Below, piece after piece: positions 17,517 through 26,666 of a DNA stretch of 64,000 bases. Each line of letters starts with the position of its first letter. Position 1 is the first letter of the stretch. Both the position numbers and the translations under genes were made by a program. The stretch is taken from the NCBI RefSeq assembly GCF_900113835.1, contig NZ_FOQV01000002.1, positions 682,001 to 746,000 of the forward strand, in the 5' to 3' direction. The stretch comes from Allobosea sp. OK403 (GTDB taxonomy: Bacteria > Pseudomonadota > Alphaproteobacteria > Rhizobiales > Beijerinckiaceae). The notes beneath the pieces were generated by a model. It was not told where the DNA came from. It saw only the letters and a list, made by a program, of their open reading frames with translations, and ran no database searches.

Positions 17517-18530
17517 ATGACGAGATTGACACGCCGCAGCTTTGCCGCCGGCACGGGCGCCCTTGCCGTGACCGGATTTTCCATCGGCCGGGCCCGGGCG
17601 GCCGAATTCACCTATAAATTCGCCAACAACCTGGCGCTGACGCACCCGCTCAACAAGCGCGCGCAGGAAGCCGCCGGCAAGATCAAGGAAGAGACCGGCG
17701 GCCGCTTCGAGCTGCAGATCTTCCCCTCAAGCCAGCTCGGCTCCGACACCGACACGCTCGGCCAGATCCGCTCCGGCGCGGTCGATTTCTTCACCCTCTC
17801 GGGGCTGATCCTCTCGACCCTGGTGCCGGCCGCCGCGATCAACGGCGTCGGCTTCGCCTTCAAGGACTACGACACGGTCTGGAAGGCGATGGACGGCAAG
17901 CTCGGCGACTATGTCCGCGCCGAGATCGCCAAGAGCCGCTCGATCTTCGCGATGGAGAAGATCTGGGACAACGGCTTCCGCCAGACCACGAGCTCGGGCA
18001 AGCCGATCGTCACCCCGGCTGATCTGAACAACCTCAAGATCCGTGTCCCGCCCGCTCCGCTCTGGACCTCGATGTACAAGGGCTTCGGCGCGGCGCCGAC
18101 GACGATCAACTTCAACGAGGTCTACAGCGCCCTGCAGTCGAAGATCGTCGACGCGCAGGAGAACCCGCTCGCGATCATCGAGACGGCCAAGCTCTATGAG
18201 GTCCAGAGTTTCTGCTCACTGACCAACCATATGTGGGACGGCTTCTGGCTCCTGGCCAACAAGGCGAACTGGGACGCCCTGCCCAAGGACATCCAGACCA
18301 TCGTCGCCAAGCACCTCAACGCCGCCGGTATCGCCGAGCGCGCCGACGTTGCGGCACTGACGGTGAACCTGCAGGCCGAATTGTCCGCCAAGGGCATGAA
18401 GTTCAACACGGTCGACGCCGCTCTCTTCCGCGACAAGCTCAAGAGCGCCGGCTTCTACAAGGAATGGGAAGCCAAGTTCGGCAAGGACGCCTGGGCGACC
18501 CTTGAGGCCGCCGTCGGCTCGCTGAGCTGA
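17517..18530 (+). CDS. TRAP transporter substrate-binding protein (DctP family)
   Basis: 337 residues with a Tat-type signal (L-T-R-R-S-F-A-A-G to about residue 30, ending A-R-A-A). The DctP fold is recognised from E-F-T-Y-K-F-A-N-N, the strand region F-E-L-Q-I-F-P-S-S-Q-L-G-S-D and K-I-R-V-P-P-A-P-L-W near the usual ligand-binding arginine, then N-E-V-Y-S-A-L-Q-S-K-I-V-D-A-Q-E-N-P. It captures a small organic acid in the periplasm. The start at 17517 follows GGGAGGA. It is the first gene of a binding protein-permease-SDR operon. Confidence 0.9.
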   Translation: MTRLTRRSFAAGTGALAVTGFSIGRARAAEFTYKFANNLALTHPLNKRAQEAAGKIKEETGGRFELQIFPSSQLGSDTDTLGQIRSGAVDFFTLSGLILSTLVPAAAINGVGFAFKDYDTVWKAMDGKLGDYVRAEIAKSRSIFAMEKIWDNGFRQTTSSGKPIVTPADLNNLKIRVPPAPLWTSMYKGFGAAPTTINFNEVYSALQSKIVDAQENPLAIIETAKLYEVQSFCSLTNHMWDGFWLLANKANWDALPKDIQTIVAKHLNAAGIAERADVAALTVNLQAELSAKGMKFNTVDAALFRDKLKSAGFYKEWEAKFGKDAWATLEAAVGSLS

Positions 18531-18540
18531 CGCCGGCACC

Positions 18541-20418
18541 ATGGACACCGTGTCCGAATTCGCGACGCCGCCAGCGACAGCGGCGGCGCCACGCCGGCCG
18601 CTTGCCGCGAAGATCGACCGCGTCCTCGGCGTCATCGTCGAGATACCCGCAGCGATCCTCGTCGTCGCCGAAGTGGTCGTGCTGTTTTCGGGCATTGTCG
18701 CCCGCTATCTCCTGCACACGCCGCTGACCTGGTCGGACGAACTCGCCTCGACCCTGTTCCTCTGGCTCGCCATGCTTGGCGCCGTCGTCGCGCTCCGGCG
18801 CGGCGAGCATATGCGCATGACCGCGCTGGTCTCGCGTTGCACGCCGGAATGGCGCAACTTCTTCGACGCGCTGGGCGTGGCGGCCGGCCTTGGCTTCCTG
18901 TTGCTGATCATCGGCCCCGCCTTCCGCTGGGCCGAGGAAGAAGCCTTCATCACCACCCCGGCGATGGAAATCTCCAATGTCTGGCGCGCGGCCGCCTTCC
19001 CGGTCGGCGTCGGGCTGATGATCGCCTTTTCGCTGCTGCGCCTGACCATGCGCTCGGGCGTGCCGCAGGCTCTGCTGGCGCTGGCTTTGGTCGCTGTCGC
19101 GCTCGCCGGCTTCTGGTGGCTCGGTCCCATGCTCAAGACGCTGGGCAATCTCAACCTGGTCATCTTCTTCGTCGGCGTCGTCGGGTTTTGCGTGTTCTCC
19201 GGCGTACCGATCGTCTTCTCCTTCGCGCTCGCAACCTTCGGCTATCTCGCGCTCACCACGCGCGTGCCGACGATGACCCTGGTCGGGCGCATGGACGAAG
19301 GCATGAGCCATCTCATCCTGCTCGCCGTGCCACTCTTCGTCTTCCTCGGCCTGCTCATCGAGATGTGCGGCATGGCCAAGGCGATGGTGCGCTTCCTGGC
19401 GAGCCTGCTCGGCCACGTTCGCGGCGGCCTCTCCTATGTGCTGATCGGTGCGATGTACCTCGTCTCCGGCATTTCGGGCTCGAAGGCAGCCGACATGGCC
19501 GCGGTCGCACCGGCCTTGTTTCCAGAGATGAAGGCGCGCGGCGCCAAGCCCGGCGACCTCGTCGCCCTGCTCTCGGCCACGGGCGCGCAGACCGAGACCA
19601 TCCCGCCCTCGATCGTGCTGATCACCATCGGTTCCGTGACAGGCGTCTCGATCGCGGCGCTGTTCACCGGCGGCCTGCTGCCCGGCGTCGTCCTGGCGAT
19701 CGGGCTCTGCTTCGTCGTGGCGCGGCGCTATCGCCATGACGATCTCAGCCATGTCGTGAAGGCGAAATGGCCCGAGATCGGCAAGACCTTCATCATCGCG
19801 CTGCCGGCCCTGGCATTGCCCTTCCTGATCCGCGCCGCCGTCGTCGAGGGCGTTTCGACCGCCACCGAGGTCTCGACCATCGGCATCGTCTATTCGCTGA
19901 TCATCGGGCTTCTGGTCTACCGCCAGTTCAACTGGTCCCGCCTCGGCCAGATTCTGATCGACACAGCCTCGCTCTCCGGCGCCATCCTGATCATCATCGG
20001 GGCGGCCTCCGCCATGGCCTGGGGCCTGACGCAGTCTGGCTTCTCCCGGACGCTGGTCGAGATCATGACGCATCTGCCCGGCGGCGCGATCGGCTTCATG
20101 GCCGTATCGATCCTTGCCTTCATCATCCTGGGTAGCGTGCTCGAAGGCATCCCCGCCATCGTCCTGTTCGGCCCGCTCTTGTTCCCGATCGCCAAGCTTG
20201 TCGGCATCCACGAGGTGCACTACGCCATGGTCGTGGTGCTCGCGATGGGGCTCGGCCTGTTCGCACCGCCCTTCGGCGTCGGCTATTACGCGGCCTGCGC
20301 CATCGGCAAGGTCAATCCCGACGAGGGCATCGGCCCGATCTGGGGCTATATGCTGGCCCTGCTGATCGGCCTGGTCATCGTCGCGGCGGTGCCCTGGTTC
20401 TCGATCGGATTCCTGTGA
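18541..20418 (+). CDS. TRAP transporter fused DctQ-DctM permease
   Basis: 625 residues. The first about 170 residues are the four-helix small subunit (DctQ: L-x-W-S-D-E-L-A and R-R-G-E-H-M-R-M), and the remainder is the large DctM permease with about 12 helices (F-S-G-V-P-I-V-F-S-F-A, S-G-S-K-A-A-D, G-A-Q-T-E-T-I-P-P-S, and A-P-P-F-G-V-G-Y-Y near the end). The two are usually separate genes; fusions are known but less common. It uses the Na+ or H+ gradient to import the acid delivered by the binding protein 10 bases upstream. Confidence 0.92.
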   Translation: MDTVSEFATPPATAAAPRRPLAAKIDRVLGVIVEIPAAILVVAEVVVLFSGIVARYLLHTPLTWSDELASTLFLWLAMLGAVVALRRGEHMRMTALVSRCTPEWRNFFDALGVAAGLGFLLLIIGPAFRWAEEEAFITTPAMEISNVWRAAAFPVGVGLMIAFSLLRLTMRSGVPQALLALALVAVALAGFWWLGPMLKTLGNLNLVIFFVGVVGFCVFSGVPIVFSFALATFGYLALTTRVPTMTLVGRMDEGMSHLILLAVPLFVFLGLLIEMCGMAKAMVRFLASLLGHVRGGLSYVLIGAMYLVSGISGSKAADMAAVAPALFPEMKARGAKPGDLVALLSATGAQTETIPPSIVLITIGSVTGVSIAALFTGGLLPGVVLAIGLCFVVARRYRHDDLSHVVKAKWPEIGKTFIIALPALALPFLIRAAVVEGVSTATEVSTIGIVYSLIIGLLVYRQFNWSRLGQILIDTASLSGAILIIIGAASAMAWGLTQSGFSRTLVEIMTHLPGGAIGFMAVSILAFIILGSVLEGIPAIVLFGPLLFPIAKLVGIHEVHYAMVVVLAMGLGLFAPPFGVGYYAACAIGKVNPDEGIGPIWGYMLALLIGLVIVAAVPWFSIGFL

Positions 20419-21221
20419 TGGCCGATCGTCTGAAGAGCAAGATCGCCATCGTCTTCGGTGCCGGCTCGTCGGGGCCGGGCTGGGGCAATGGCAAGGCCGC
20501 AGCCGTCGCCTTCGCCCGCGAAGGCGCCCGCGTCGCCTGCATCGACATCAGCCAGGCTGCCGCCGACGAGACCGCCGGCATCATCGCCGGGGAAGGCGGC
20601 GTCGCCATCGCGCTTGCCGCCGATGTCACACAGCAGGGTTCGATCGACGCAGCCGTCGCCGCGACCATGACCCGCTTCGGCCGCATCGACATCCTGCACA
20701 ACAATGTCGGCGTCACCCATATGGGCGGCCCGGTCGAACTCAGCGAAGAGCAGTTCAAGGCGGCGGTCGACCTCAATCTCGGCCCGGTCTTCCGCTGCTC
20801 CAAGGCGGTGATCCCGCATATGCTGAAGGCAGGCGGCGGCGCGATCGTCAACATCTCCTCGCTCGCGGCGATCCGTTGGACCGGCTACCCCTACTTCGCC
20901 TATTACGCGACCAAGGCGGCGGTGAACCAGGCGACGCTCGGCCTCGCCATGCAATATGCAAGGCAAGGCATCCGCGCCAATTGCATCATGCCCGGCATGA
21001 TCGACACGCCGCTGATCTACAAGCAGATCTCCAGCCAATACGCCTCGGTCGAGGAGATGGTCGCGGCGCGCAACGCCGCCGTGCCGCTCGGCAAGATGGG
21101 TACCGCCTGGGACATCGCCAACGCGGCCGTCTTCCTCGCCTCCGACGAAGCCCAGTTCATCACCGGTGTCTGCCTGCCGGTCGATGGCGGCCAGAGCTGC
21201 GCCGTCGCCCCGCTGGCATAG
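20418..21221 (+). CDS. Short-chain dehydrogenase/reductase
   Basis: 267 residues, classical SDR length. The cofactor motif is the variant G-A-G-S-S-G-P-G-W-G-N-G with a following D (C-I-D-I) that favours NAD(H). N-N-V-G, the catalytic S (I-S-S-L) and Y-Y-A-T-K are present. The P-G-x-I-D-T-P motif and a P-V-D-G-G-Q-S end complete the family. The ATG overlaps the permease stop (TGATG), so it is translationally coupled to the TRAP transporter and probably oxidises the imported compound. The stop codon TAG is the first part of a dispersed repeat. Confidence 0.9.
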   Translation: MADRLKSKIAIVFGAGSSGPGWGNGKAAAVAFAREGARVACIDISQAAADETAGIIAGEGGVAIALAADVTQQGSIDAAVAATMTRFGRIDILHNNVGVTHMGGPVELSEEQFKAAVDLNLGPVFRCSKAVIPHMLKAGGGAIVNISSLAAIRWTGYPYFAYYATKAAVNQATLGLAMQYARQGIRANCIMPGMIDTPLIYKQISSQYASVEEMVAARNAAVPLGKMGTAWDIANAAVFLASDEAQFITGVCLPVDGGQSCAVAPLA

Positions 21222-21280
21222 GGCGTTTTCGAGCGAAGTGGACACCGGTTCGCGTGAAGAAAACGCGTCGAGACAAAGAG
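21222..21280. repeat. Dispersed intergenic repeat, family A (copy 2)
   Basis: GGGCGTTTTCGAGCGAAGTGG and CGGTTCGCGTGAAGAAAACGCG match copies at 12043 and 33539. It abuts the SDR stop codon and runs into the palindrome at 21281. Confidence 0.85.
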
Positions 21281-21326
21281 CTTAGAGCCGTTGAACGATC
21301 CAATTGGATCGTTCAACGGCTCTAAG
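21281..21326. repeat. Perfect 46-base palindrome
   Basis: The arms start CTTAGAGCCGTTGAACGATCC and are complementary to the centre AATT. Part of it (TTGAACGATCCAATTGGATCG) recurs at about 33609 and 54087 after the other family A copies, so this is the distal module of that repeat. Confidence 0.85.
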
Positions 21327-21374
21327 CACTCGCCCACCCGGGCGGCTGGCCTGCATCTTGCTGCCTTGGATCAA

Positions 21375-21406
21375 GTCGCATTCGGACGGTTCCGTCCGAA
21401 TGCGAC
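21375..21406. repeat. Inverted repeat with 15-base arms
   Basis: Arms GTCGCATTCGGACGG and complement, almost without spacer. It is the second of three palindromes stacked between the SDR and racemase-like genes. Confidence 0.75.
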
Positions 21407-21425
21407 GTGATCGATTCCTGGATTT

Positions 21426-21478
21426 TAGAGCATTGCTCATGCGAAAAACCGGTACCCATTTTTTCGCGCAATGCTCTG
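21426..21478. repeat. Dispersed hairpin repeat, family B (copy 2)
   Basis: TAGAGCATTGC pairs with GCAATGCTCT and GCGAAAAA with TTTTTCGC around a central ACCGGTACC. It ends 5 bases before the next start codon, so the ribosome site of that gene (CTGGAG) is partly built from repeat sequence. Confidence 0.8.
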
Positions 21479-21483
21479 GAGCC

Positions 21484-22215
21484 ATGCAAACCGACATCGC
21501 CATCGGCACGATCACGCCCTCGGGCAACCGCACGGTCGAGCGTGTGACGCAAGCGATCTGCGCCACGCTGGCGGGGGTGACGCCCCTGTTCACGCGCATC
21601 CCCGTCTTCGGCAACACCAGCCCCGACCAGGTCGCGGCCAACCCCTATGACTGGCCGGCCATGCTGCAGGCGGCGGAATTGCTGAGCCATGCCGAGCCCG
21701 CTGCGATCTGCTGGAACGGCTCGAAGGGCGGCGACTACGGCTTCGACATCGACGAACGGCTCTGCGCCGACATCACCGCGCGGACCGGACTGCCCGCAGT
21801 GACCTCGGCCTTGGCAACGCTCGATGCGCTGCGACGGCTGGAGGCCCGGCGCATCGCGCTGATCACGCCCTACACCACGGCCGCCCAGGCCCGAGGTATC
21901 GCTAATTTCACCAACAAGGGCTTTGCCGTCGTCGCCGAACGCCATGCCGGCCTGAGCGACAATCTCTCCTATGGCGCGGTGCCGCCAGGCGAGATCGCCG
22001 CGATGGCGCGGGCGGCCGTGGCGGAGGAGGCCGCCGAGGCGATCGTCATCTTCTGCACCAATTTCAACGGCGCTCCCGCCGCAGCCATGCTTGAGGCGCA
22101 GACCGGTTTGCCCGTGATCGATTCGGCAGCGGCCGGTGTCTGGGCCGCGCTCAGGGCAGCCGGCGTCGATACGAGCCCGACCGTCACAAGTTGGGGCCGG
22201 ATTTTCAGCCTCTGA
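21484..22215 (+). CDS. Asp/Glu racemase-superfamily protein (maleate isomerase/decarboxylase-like)
   Basis: 243 residues. It has the family's two-fold alpha/beta arrangement with the paired active-site cysteines Cys76 (A-I-C-W-N-G-S) and Cys191 (I-F-C-T-N-F), spaced as in maleate cis-trans isomerase and arylmalonate decarboxylase. Conserved early G-T-I-T-P-S-G-N is as in maleate isomerases. Reactions in this family go through cysteine-mediated proton or adduct chemistry on dicarboxylates or malonates. It follows the TRAP/SDR operon but is separated by about 260 bases of palindromic repeats, so its transcription may be independent. Confidence 0.8.
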   Translation: MQTDIAIGTITPSGNRTVERVTQAICATLAGVTPLFTRIPVFGNTSPDQVAANPYDWPAMLQAAELLSHAEPAAICWNGSKGGDYGFDIDERLCADITARTGLPAVTSALATLDALRRLEARRIALITPYTTAAQARGIANFTNKGFAVVAERHAGLSDNLSYGAVPPGEIAAMARAAVAEEAAEAIVIFCTNFNGAPAAAMLEAQTGLPVIDSAAAGVWAALRAAGVDTSPTVTSWGRIFSL

Positions 22216-22348
22216 CGACCCGAACCGCTTAATCCCGCGGCCGCTCCGCACACGCCTTCAATCCAGGCATTGGGCGCATAAGAAACATGCTTGACTGTTT
22301 GCAAAACGAGTCGCAGCTTCCGATCGTCCTGTGGGGTTGAGGCTTGGC

Positions 22349-23005
22349 GTGAGCGGAACCGGTAAAAGACGATCCCAAAAGGAGCGCAGCGCAGAAACCT
22401 CGACGCGGCTGATGAACGCAACGATCGACCTGCTGCATGACCGGGGCCTTGCTCGCACCACCACCCCGGAGATCGCCCGCCAGGCCGGTGTCTCACGCGG
22501 CGCGCTGACGCATCATTTCACCACCCGCGAGGCGATCATCAGCGTCTCCGTCGCAGATATGCTCAGCAAGACCACTCGCGACCTGCATCGCTTCGCCGAG
22601 GATTTCATCGCCCGCGGCGGCTCCAGCGACGAGATCGTCGACTACATCTGGCAGATGATGGACGACCGGCTGTTCTACGTCACGATGGAGTATCTGCCCG
22701 AAGCCCGGCACAATCCCGACTTCAGAGCCGACCTCATCCCCACTGTGCGCGATTTCCACGCCGGTCTCGACGCGATCTGGACGGCGCTTGCGGCTCGCAC
22801 CGGCGTCGACCCCGATCATACCCGCATCGTCATGAACGCGACGATGTGCCTCGTACGCGGCATGATCAGCCAGACGGTGCTGCGCCCCAACGACCCCGCC
22901 TATTATCAGGAGATGCTGGCCTTCTGGAAGCAGCAGGTCCGCCAGCAATTTCCGATCGAGGCCGCCTCCGCGCAGGATTCCAGGCGCAAGGCGGGCACGC
23001 GATGA
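22349..23005 (+). CDS. TetR/AcrR-family transcriptional regulator
   Basis: About 218 residues. The N-terminal helix-turn-helix is clear: I-A-R-Q-A-G-V-S-R-G-A-L-T-H-H-F-T-T-R-E-A. The ligand-binding C-terminal half is unassigned. The GTG at 22349 has GAGG 6 bases upstream; another in-frame GTG at 22331 would add six residues. It overlaps the following ABC ATPase by 4 bases (ATGA), so the regulator is the first gene of the branched-chain-type ABC operon and probably senses the transported substrate. Confidence 0.85.
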   Translation: MSGTGKRRSQKERSAETSTRLMNATIDLLHDRGLARTTTPEIARQAGVSRGALTHHFTTREAIISVSVADMLSKTTRDLHRFAEDFIARGGSSDEIVDYIWQMMDDRLFYVTMEYLPEARHNPDFRADLIPTVRDFHAGLDAIWTALAARTGVDPDHTRIVMNATMCLVRGMISQTVLRPNDPAYYQEMLAFWKQQVRQQFPIEAASAQDSRRKAGTR

Positions 23006-23766
23006 CGGCGGCCCTGACCATCGAAGGGCTGAAGCTCGACTTCTATGGCGTGCATGTGCTGCGCGGCGTCGATTTCGCCGTTCCCGTCGGCTCCTTCACC
23101 GGGCTGATCGGCCCCAACGGCGCCGGCAAATCGACCCTGTTCAACGCCGTCTCCGGGCTCTACCGCCCCAAGGCCGGCTCGGTCCGGCTGGGTTCGGTCG
23201 AAACCACCAGCCTGCCCCCTGAAAAGCTCGTCGCTGCGGGTCTGGTGCGCTCATTCCAGCTTGCGCGCGGCTTTCCCAAGCTCAGTGTCTTCCAGCACCT
23301 GATGCTCTATGGCGCCGGGCAGCCTGGCGAGAACCTGCTGGCGGCGATGCTGCGCTCGGCTGCAGCGCGACGGCGGGAGCAGGAGCTCACCGAGCGCGCC
23401 TTCGACATCGCCCGGCGGCTCAAGCTCGACCATGTGCTGGACAACCCGGTGACGGCGCTCTCGGGCGGGCAGAAGAAGCTGGTCGAGATCGGGCGCGCCT
23501 TGATGGCGGCCCCCAAGATCCTGCTGCTCGACGAGCCTATGGCCGGCGTCAATCCCAGCCTCACCGAGCAGATCGCCGATCACCTCATTGCGCTGAACCG
23601 GGACGGGCTGACCATCTGCCTGATCGAGCACGACATGGCGCTGATCAAGCGGCTCTGCGCGCCCGTCATCGTCATGGCCGAGGGCAAGACCCTGACGCAA
23701 GGCTCATTCGACGAGGTCGCCTCCGACATCCGCGTGCAGGAAGCCTATCTCGGGAGGCGGCATTGA
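23002..23766 (+). CDS. Branched-chain amino acid-type ABC ATPase (LivG-like)
   Basis: 254 residues. Walker A G-P-N-G-A-G-K-S-T, signature L-S-G-G-Q-K-K-L-V-E-I-G, Walker B I-L-L-L-D-E-P-M-A-G-V-N-P and the switch H (I-E-H-D-M). The M-A-G-V-N-P sequence and the C-terminal Q-E-A-Y-L-G are hallmarks of LivG. It powers import together with LivF and the two permeases in this operon. The substrate need not be Leu/Ile/Val: this family also takes amides, urea and aromatic acids. Confidence 0.92.
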   Translation: MTAALTIEGLKLDFYGVHVLRGVDFAVPVGSFTGLIGPNGAGKSTLFNAVSGLYRPKAGSVRLGSVETTSLPPEKLVAAGLVRSFQLARGFPKLSVFQHLMLYGAGQPGENLLAAMLRSAAARRREQELTERAFDIARRLKLDHVLDNPVTALSGGQKKLVEIGRALMAAPKILLLDEPMAGVNPSLTEQIADHLIALNRDGLTICLIEHDMALIKRLCAPVIVMAEGKTLTQGSFDEVASDIRVQEAYLGRRH

Positions 23767-23768
23767 GC

Positions 23769-24500
23769 ATGGCGAATGGCGACCTGGCGAATGGCGGCCT
23801 GCTCGCCGTCGATGGCGTCGTCGCCGGCTATGGCGCGGCTGAACAGATCCTGAAGGGATGCTCGCTGCATGTCGGAGCCGGCGAGATCGTCTCGATCATC
23901 GGCCCCAATGGCGCCGGCAAGTCGACGTTGCTGAAAACGATCGCCGGGCTGGTGTCCGCCCGCGAGGGCGCGATCGTCCTGAACGGAGCCGATGTGACCA
24001 GCGAGGGCGCGCTCGGCCGCGCCAGGCACGGCATCGGCTTCGTACCGCAGGAGCGCAATGTCTTCGGCGCGATGACGGTTGCCGAGAACCTCGAGATCAG
24101 CGGCTTCCAGGACCCGGGCAAGGTGCGCGAGCGCAGCGAGGAACTCTATGCCCGCTACCCGATGCTGGCGAGCAAGCGCCGCGCGCTCGCCCGCACACTC
24201 TCGGGCGGCCAGCGCCAGATCCTCGCCATGGCGATGGGCCTGATGAACGCCCCTGCACTGCTCCTGCTCGACGAGCCGACGGCCGGCCTCTCTCCCAAGG
24301 CGGCCGAGGAGCTGTTCGAGGCGATCGTAGCGCTGAACAAGGGCGGCCTGCCGATCCTGATGGTCGAGCAGCATGCGCTCGAAGCGCTCGAGATCTCGAC
24401 GCGCGGCTATGTCCTCGTCTCCGGCCGCAATAGCCGCGAGGGCTCAGGCCCCGCGCTTGCCGCCGACCCCGAAATCCGCCGCCTCTTCCTCGGCGGCTGA
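23769..24500 (+). CDS. Branched-chain amino acid-type ABC ATPase (LivF-like)
   Basis: 243 residues. Walker A G-P-N-G-A-G-K-S-T, signature L-S-G-G-Q-R-Q-I-L-A-M-A, Walker B L-L-L-L-D-E-P-T-A-G-L-S-P, then V-E-Q-H-A and an end with R-R-L-F-L-G-G, as in LivF. Two starts compete: the ATG at 23769, and a TTG at 23763 closer to the GGAGG at 23753. The N-terminal residues M-A-N-G-D-L-A-N-G-G are a short extension before the domain. Confidence 0.92.
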   Translation: MANGDLANGGLLAVDGVVAGYGAAEQILKGCSLHVGAGEIVSIIGPNGAGKSTLLKTIAGLVSAREGAIVLNGADVTSEGALGRARHGIGFVPQERNVFGAMTVAENLEISGFQDPGKVRERSEELYARYPMLASKRRALARTLSGGQRQILAMAMGLMNAPALLLLDEPTAGLSPKAAEELFEAIVALNKGGLPILMVEQHALEALEISTRGYVLVSGRNSREGSGPALAADPEIRRLFLGG

Positions 24501-24581
24501 TCACGATGCCGACCTGATCCAAGCCGACCGACCAAGAACCAGCCAACATACAAGAACCAGCAATCATAACAGGGGATGACC

Positions 24582-25787
24582 ATGACCGAGTTCCTGACCG
24601 ACCGCCGCACGCTGCTCGGCGGCGCTGCCGCGCTTGCCGGCCTCTCCGCCTTGCCGAGGCTCGCTTTGGCGCAGGGGGCACCGATCAGGATCGGCACGCT
24701 GACGCCCTTGACCGGCTCGGGCGGCCCCTATGGCCCACTGATGGTCAAGGCGGTGAAGGCGGTCGTCGACGAGGTCAATGCCGCTGGCGGCGTGCTTGGG
24801 CGGAAGGTCGAGTTGATCTCTGAGGACGACCAGACCAATCCGGAAGCCGGCGTGCGCGCCGCGCGCAAGCTGATCGACGTCGACAAGGTCTCGGCGATCC
24901 TGGGTACCTGGGCTTCCTCGGTGACCACCGCCGTCGCCCCGCTCTGCTGGGAATCGAAGACCTTCCTCGCCACCGTCTCCGGCGCGGATTCGATCACGCT
25001 GCTGCCGCATCAGGGCTATCTGGTCCGCACGCAGCCCAACACCAAGCTTCAGGGCCGGAAGTTCGGCGAATTTGCTCTTGCCCAGGGTGCCAAGCGCGTC
25101 TTCGTGCTCTCGCCGCAGACGCCTTTCGCTCAGAGCCAGTTCGAAAGCATGACAGCCATCGTCAAGGCTGCCGGCGGCGAGACGGCCATGCTGATCTATG
25201 ACGATAAGAAGCCAGCCTATCGCAGTGAGATCGACGAGGCGCTTCGCTTCAAGCCGGACGCCATCGTGCTCGGAGGCTATACGCCCGACACCAGCGTGAT
25301 ACTCAAGGATCTGTTCCGCGCCGGTTTTTCGGGCACGAAGCTCGCCTTCGGCTACTCGGTCAACCAGAAGCTCCTGGACAGCGTACCGGCCGATGTGGCG
25401 GATAAAACCTTCATCCTCTCGCCCTCGCCGGCCGAAGGCTCGAAGGCCTATGAGCGGCTGGTCAAGCTGATCGGCGTTGCCTCGCCCGATCCCTACACCA
25501 CGCAGATCTACGACCACATCAACCTCGTGCTGATGGCGATTGCAATCGCCGGCGACGCCTCGGGCACCGCGATCAAGGACAATATCCGCAAGGTCAGCCA
25601 GGCGCCCGGTGGCGCCAAGATCGACAACGCCATCGACGGTTTCAAGGCCATCGCCGCCAAGCAGGCGGTCGATTATGACGGCGCCAGCGGTCCCTGCGAC
25701 TTCACCGAGATCGGCGACATCAGCGACTCGAAGTTCCGCTACGAACAGGTCCAGTCCGGCAAGATCGCCCTGGTCAAGATCGCCTGA
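24582..25787 (+). CDS. ABC transporter substrate-binding protein (LivJ/Leu-Ile-Val type)
   Basis: 401 residues. A Tat-like signal peptide (T-D-R-R-T-L-L-G-G to A-L-A-Q) is followed by the periplasmic type I fold: I-R-I-G-T-L-T-P-L-T-G, G-G-V-L-G-R-K-V-E-L-I, and D-D-Q-T-N-P-E-A-G-V-R-A-A-R-K-L-I. It delivers the ligand to the permease pair encoded just downstream. An ATG at 24576 is possible, but AGGGG lies at a better distance from 24582. The ATPase genes preceding the binding protein is a less usual liv order. Confidence 0.9.
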   Translation: MTEFLTDRRTLLGGAAALAGLSALPRLALAQGAPIRIGTLTPLTGSGGPYGPLMVKAVKAVVDEVNAAGGVLGRKVELISEDDQTNPEAGVRAARKLIDVDKVSAILGTWASSVTTAVAPLCWESKTFLATVSGADSITLLPHQGYLVRTQPNTKLQGRKFGEFALAQGAKRVFVLSPQTPFAQSQFESMTAIVKAAGGETAMLIYDDKKPAYRSEIDEALRFKPDAIVLGGYTPDTSVILKDLFRAGFSGTKLAFGYSVNQKLLDSVPADVADKTFILSPSPAEGSKAYERLVKLIGVASPDPYTTQIYDHINLVLMAIAIAGDASGTAIKDNIRKVSQAPGGAKIDNAIDGFKAIAAKQAVDYDGASGPCDFTEIGDISDSKFRYEQVQSGKIALVKIA

Positions 25788-25802
25788 TCGGGACCTGGCT
25801 CA

Positions 25803-26666
25803 GTGACCCTCCTCCTTCAGGCGCTCATCAACGGGCTGATGACCGGGGCGCTGATCGCCGTCCCGGCGATCGGCTTCTCCGCGATCTTCGCGGTGCTGCG
25901 CTATCCGAACTTCGCCATCGCCTCCTATGCCACCATCGGCGCTTTCGTCGCCTGGTGGGCGAATGCAGGGCTTGGACTGCCGGTCGTCCCGGCACTCGCC
26001 ATTGCCTTTGCGGTGACAGGCGTGGTCGGCGTCGTCGCGGAGGAGATCTCGCTGAAGCGCTTGCGCGACAATGGCGCGCTGATCGTGGCCATCGCTTCGA
26101 TCGCGCTCAATCTTGTGCTCGAAAACATCGTCCGCTTCATCTTCGGCAACGATATGAAGGGCTATGATCTGCCCCTCGCCCGCGACCTGCGCTTTGGTGA
26201 ATTGCGCATCGGCCCGCAGCAGCTCCAGAGCCTCGCGCTCGCAGCGATCATCATGGCGGCGATGTTCCTGTTCCTGCGCTATACCCGTTTCGGCAAGGCG
26301 ATGCGCGCGGTTGCCGACAACCCCGACCTCGCCCGCCTGAAGGGCATCGACCCGGCCAGGATCGCGATCGTCACGGTCTTTCTCGGTGCCGGACTGTCAG
26401 GCGTCGGCGGCGTGCTGATCGGGCTCGACACCTCGATCGACCCGCTCACCGGCTACCGCGTGTTGCTTTCGGTCTTCGCCGCAGCGGTGCTCGGCGGGCT
26501 CGGCTCGATCCCGGGCGCGGTCGTCGGAGCGCTCGCGCTCGGCGTGGCCGAGGAGCTGGCGCTGATCGTTACGCCCGCGACCTACCGCACCGCCGTCGGG
26601 TTTGTGGCGATCCTGATCATGCTGACCTTCCGCCCGCGCGGCATACTGGGCGAAAGAGCGGCCTGA
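25803..26666 (+). CDS. Branched-chain amino acid-type ABC permease (LivH-like)
   Basis: 287 residues with about eight hydrophobic helices. The LivH N-terminus (L-L-Q-A-L-I-N-G-L-M-T-G-A-L-I-A) and the cytoplasmic loop F-G-K-A-M-R-A-V-A-D-N-P-D-L-A-R-L-K-G-I-D that contacts the ATPase are present. The start is GTG. The stop overlaps the next ATG by one base. Confidence 0.92.
   Translation: MTLLLQALINGLMTGALIAVPAIGFSAIFAVLRYPNFAIASYATIGAFVAWWANAGLGLPVVPALAIAFAVTGVVGVVAEEISLKRLRDNGALIVAIASIALNLVLENIVRFIFGNDMKGYDLPLARDLRFGELRIGPQQLQSLALAAIIMAAMFLFLRYTRFGKAMRAVADNPDLARLKGIDPARIAIVTVFLGAGLSGVGGVLIGLDTSIDPLTGYRVLLSVFAAAVLGGLGSIPGAVVGALALGVAEELALIVTPATYRTAVGFVAILIMLTFRPRGILGERAA

Noticed and set aside
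18439..20220. Long minus-strand open frame (593 codons) opposite the TRAP permease
   Set aside because: It has low-complexity Asp/Gly/Arg composition, no motif, and the other strand encodes an unmistakable DctQ-DctM permease.
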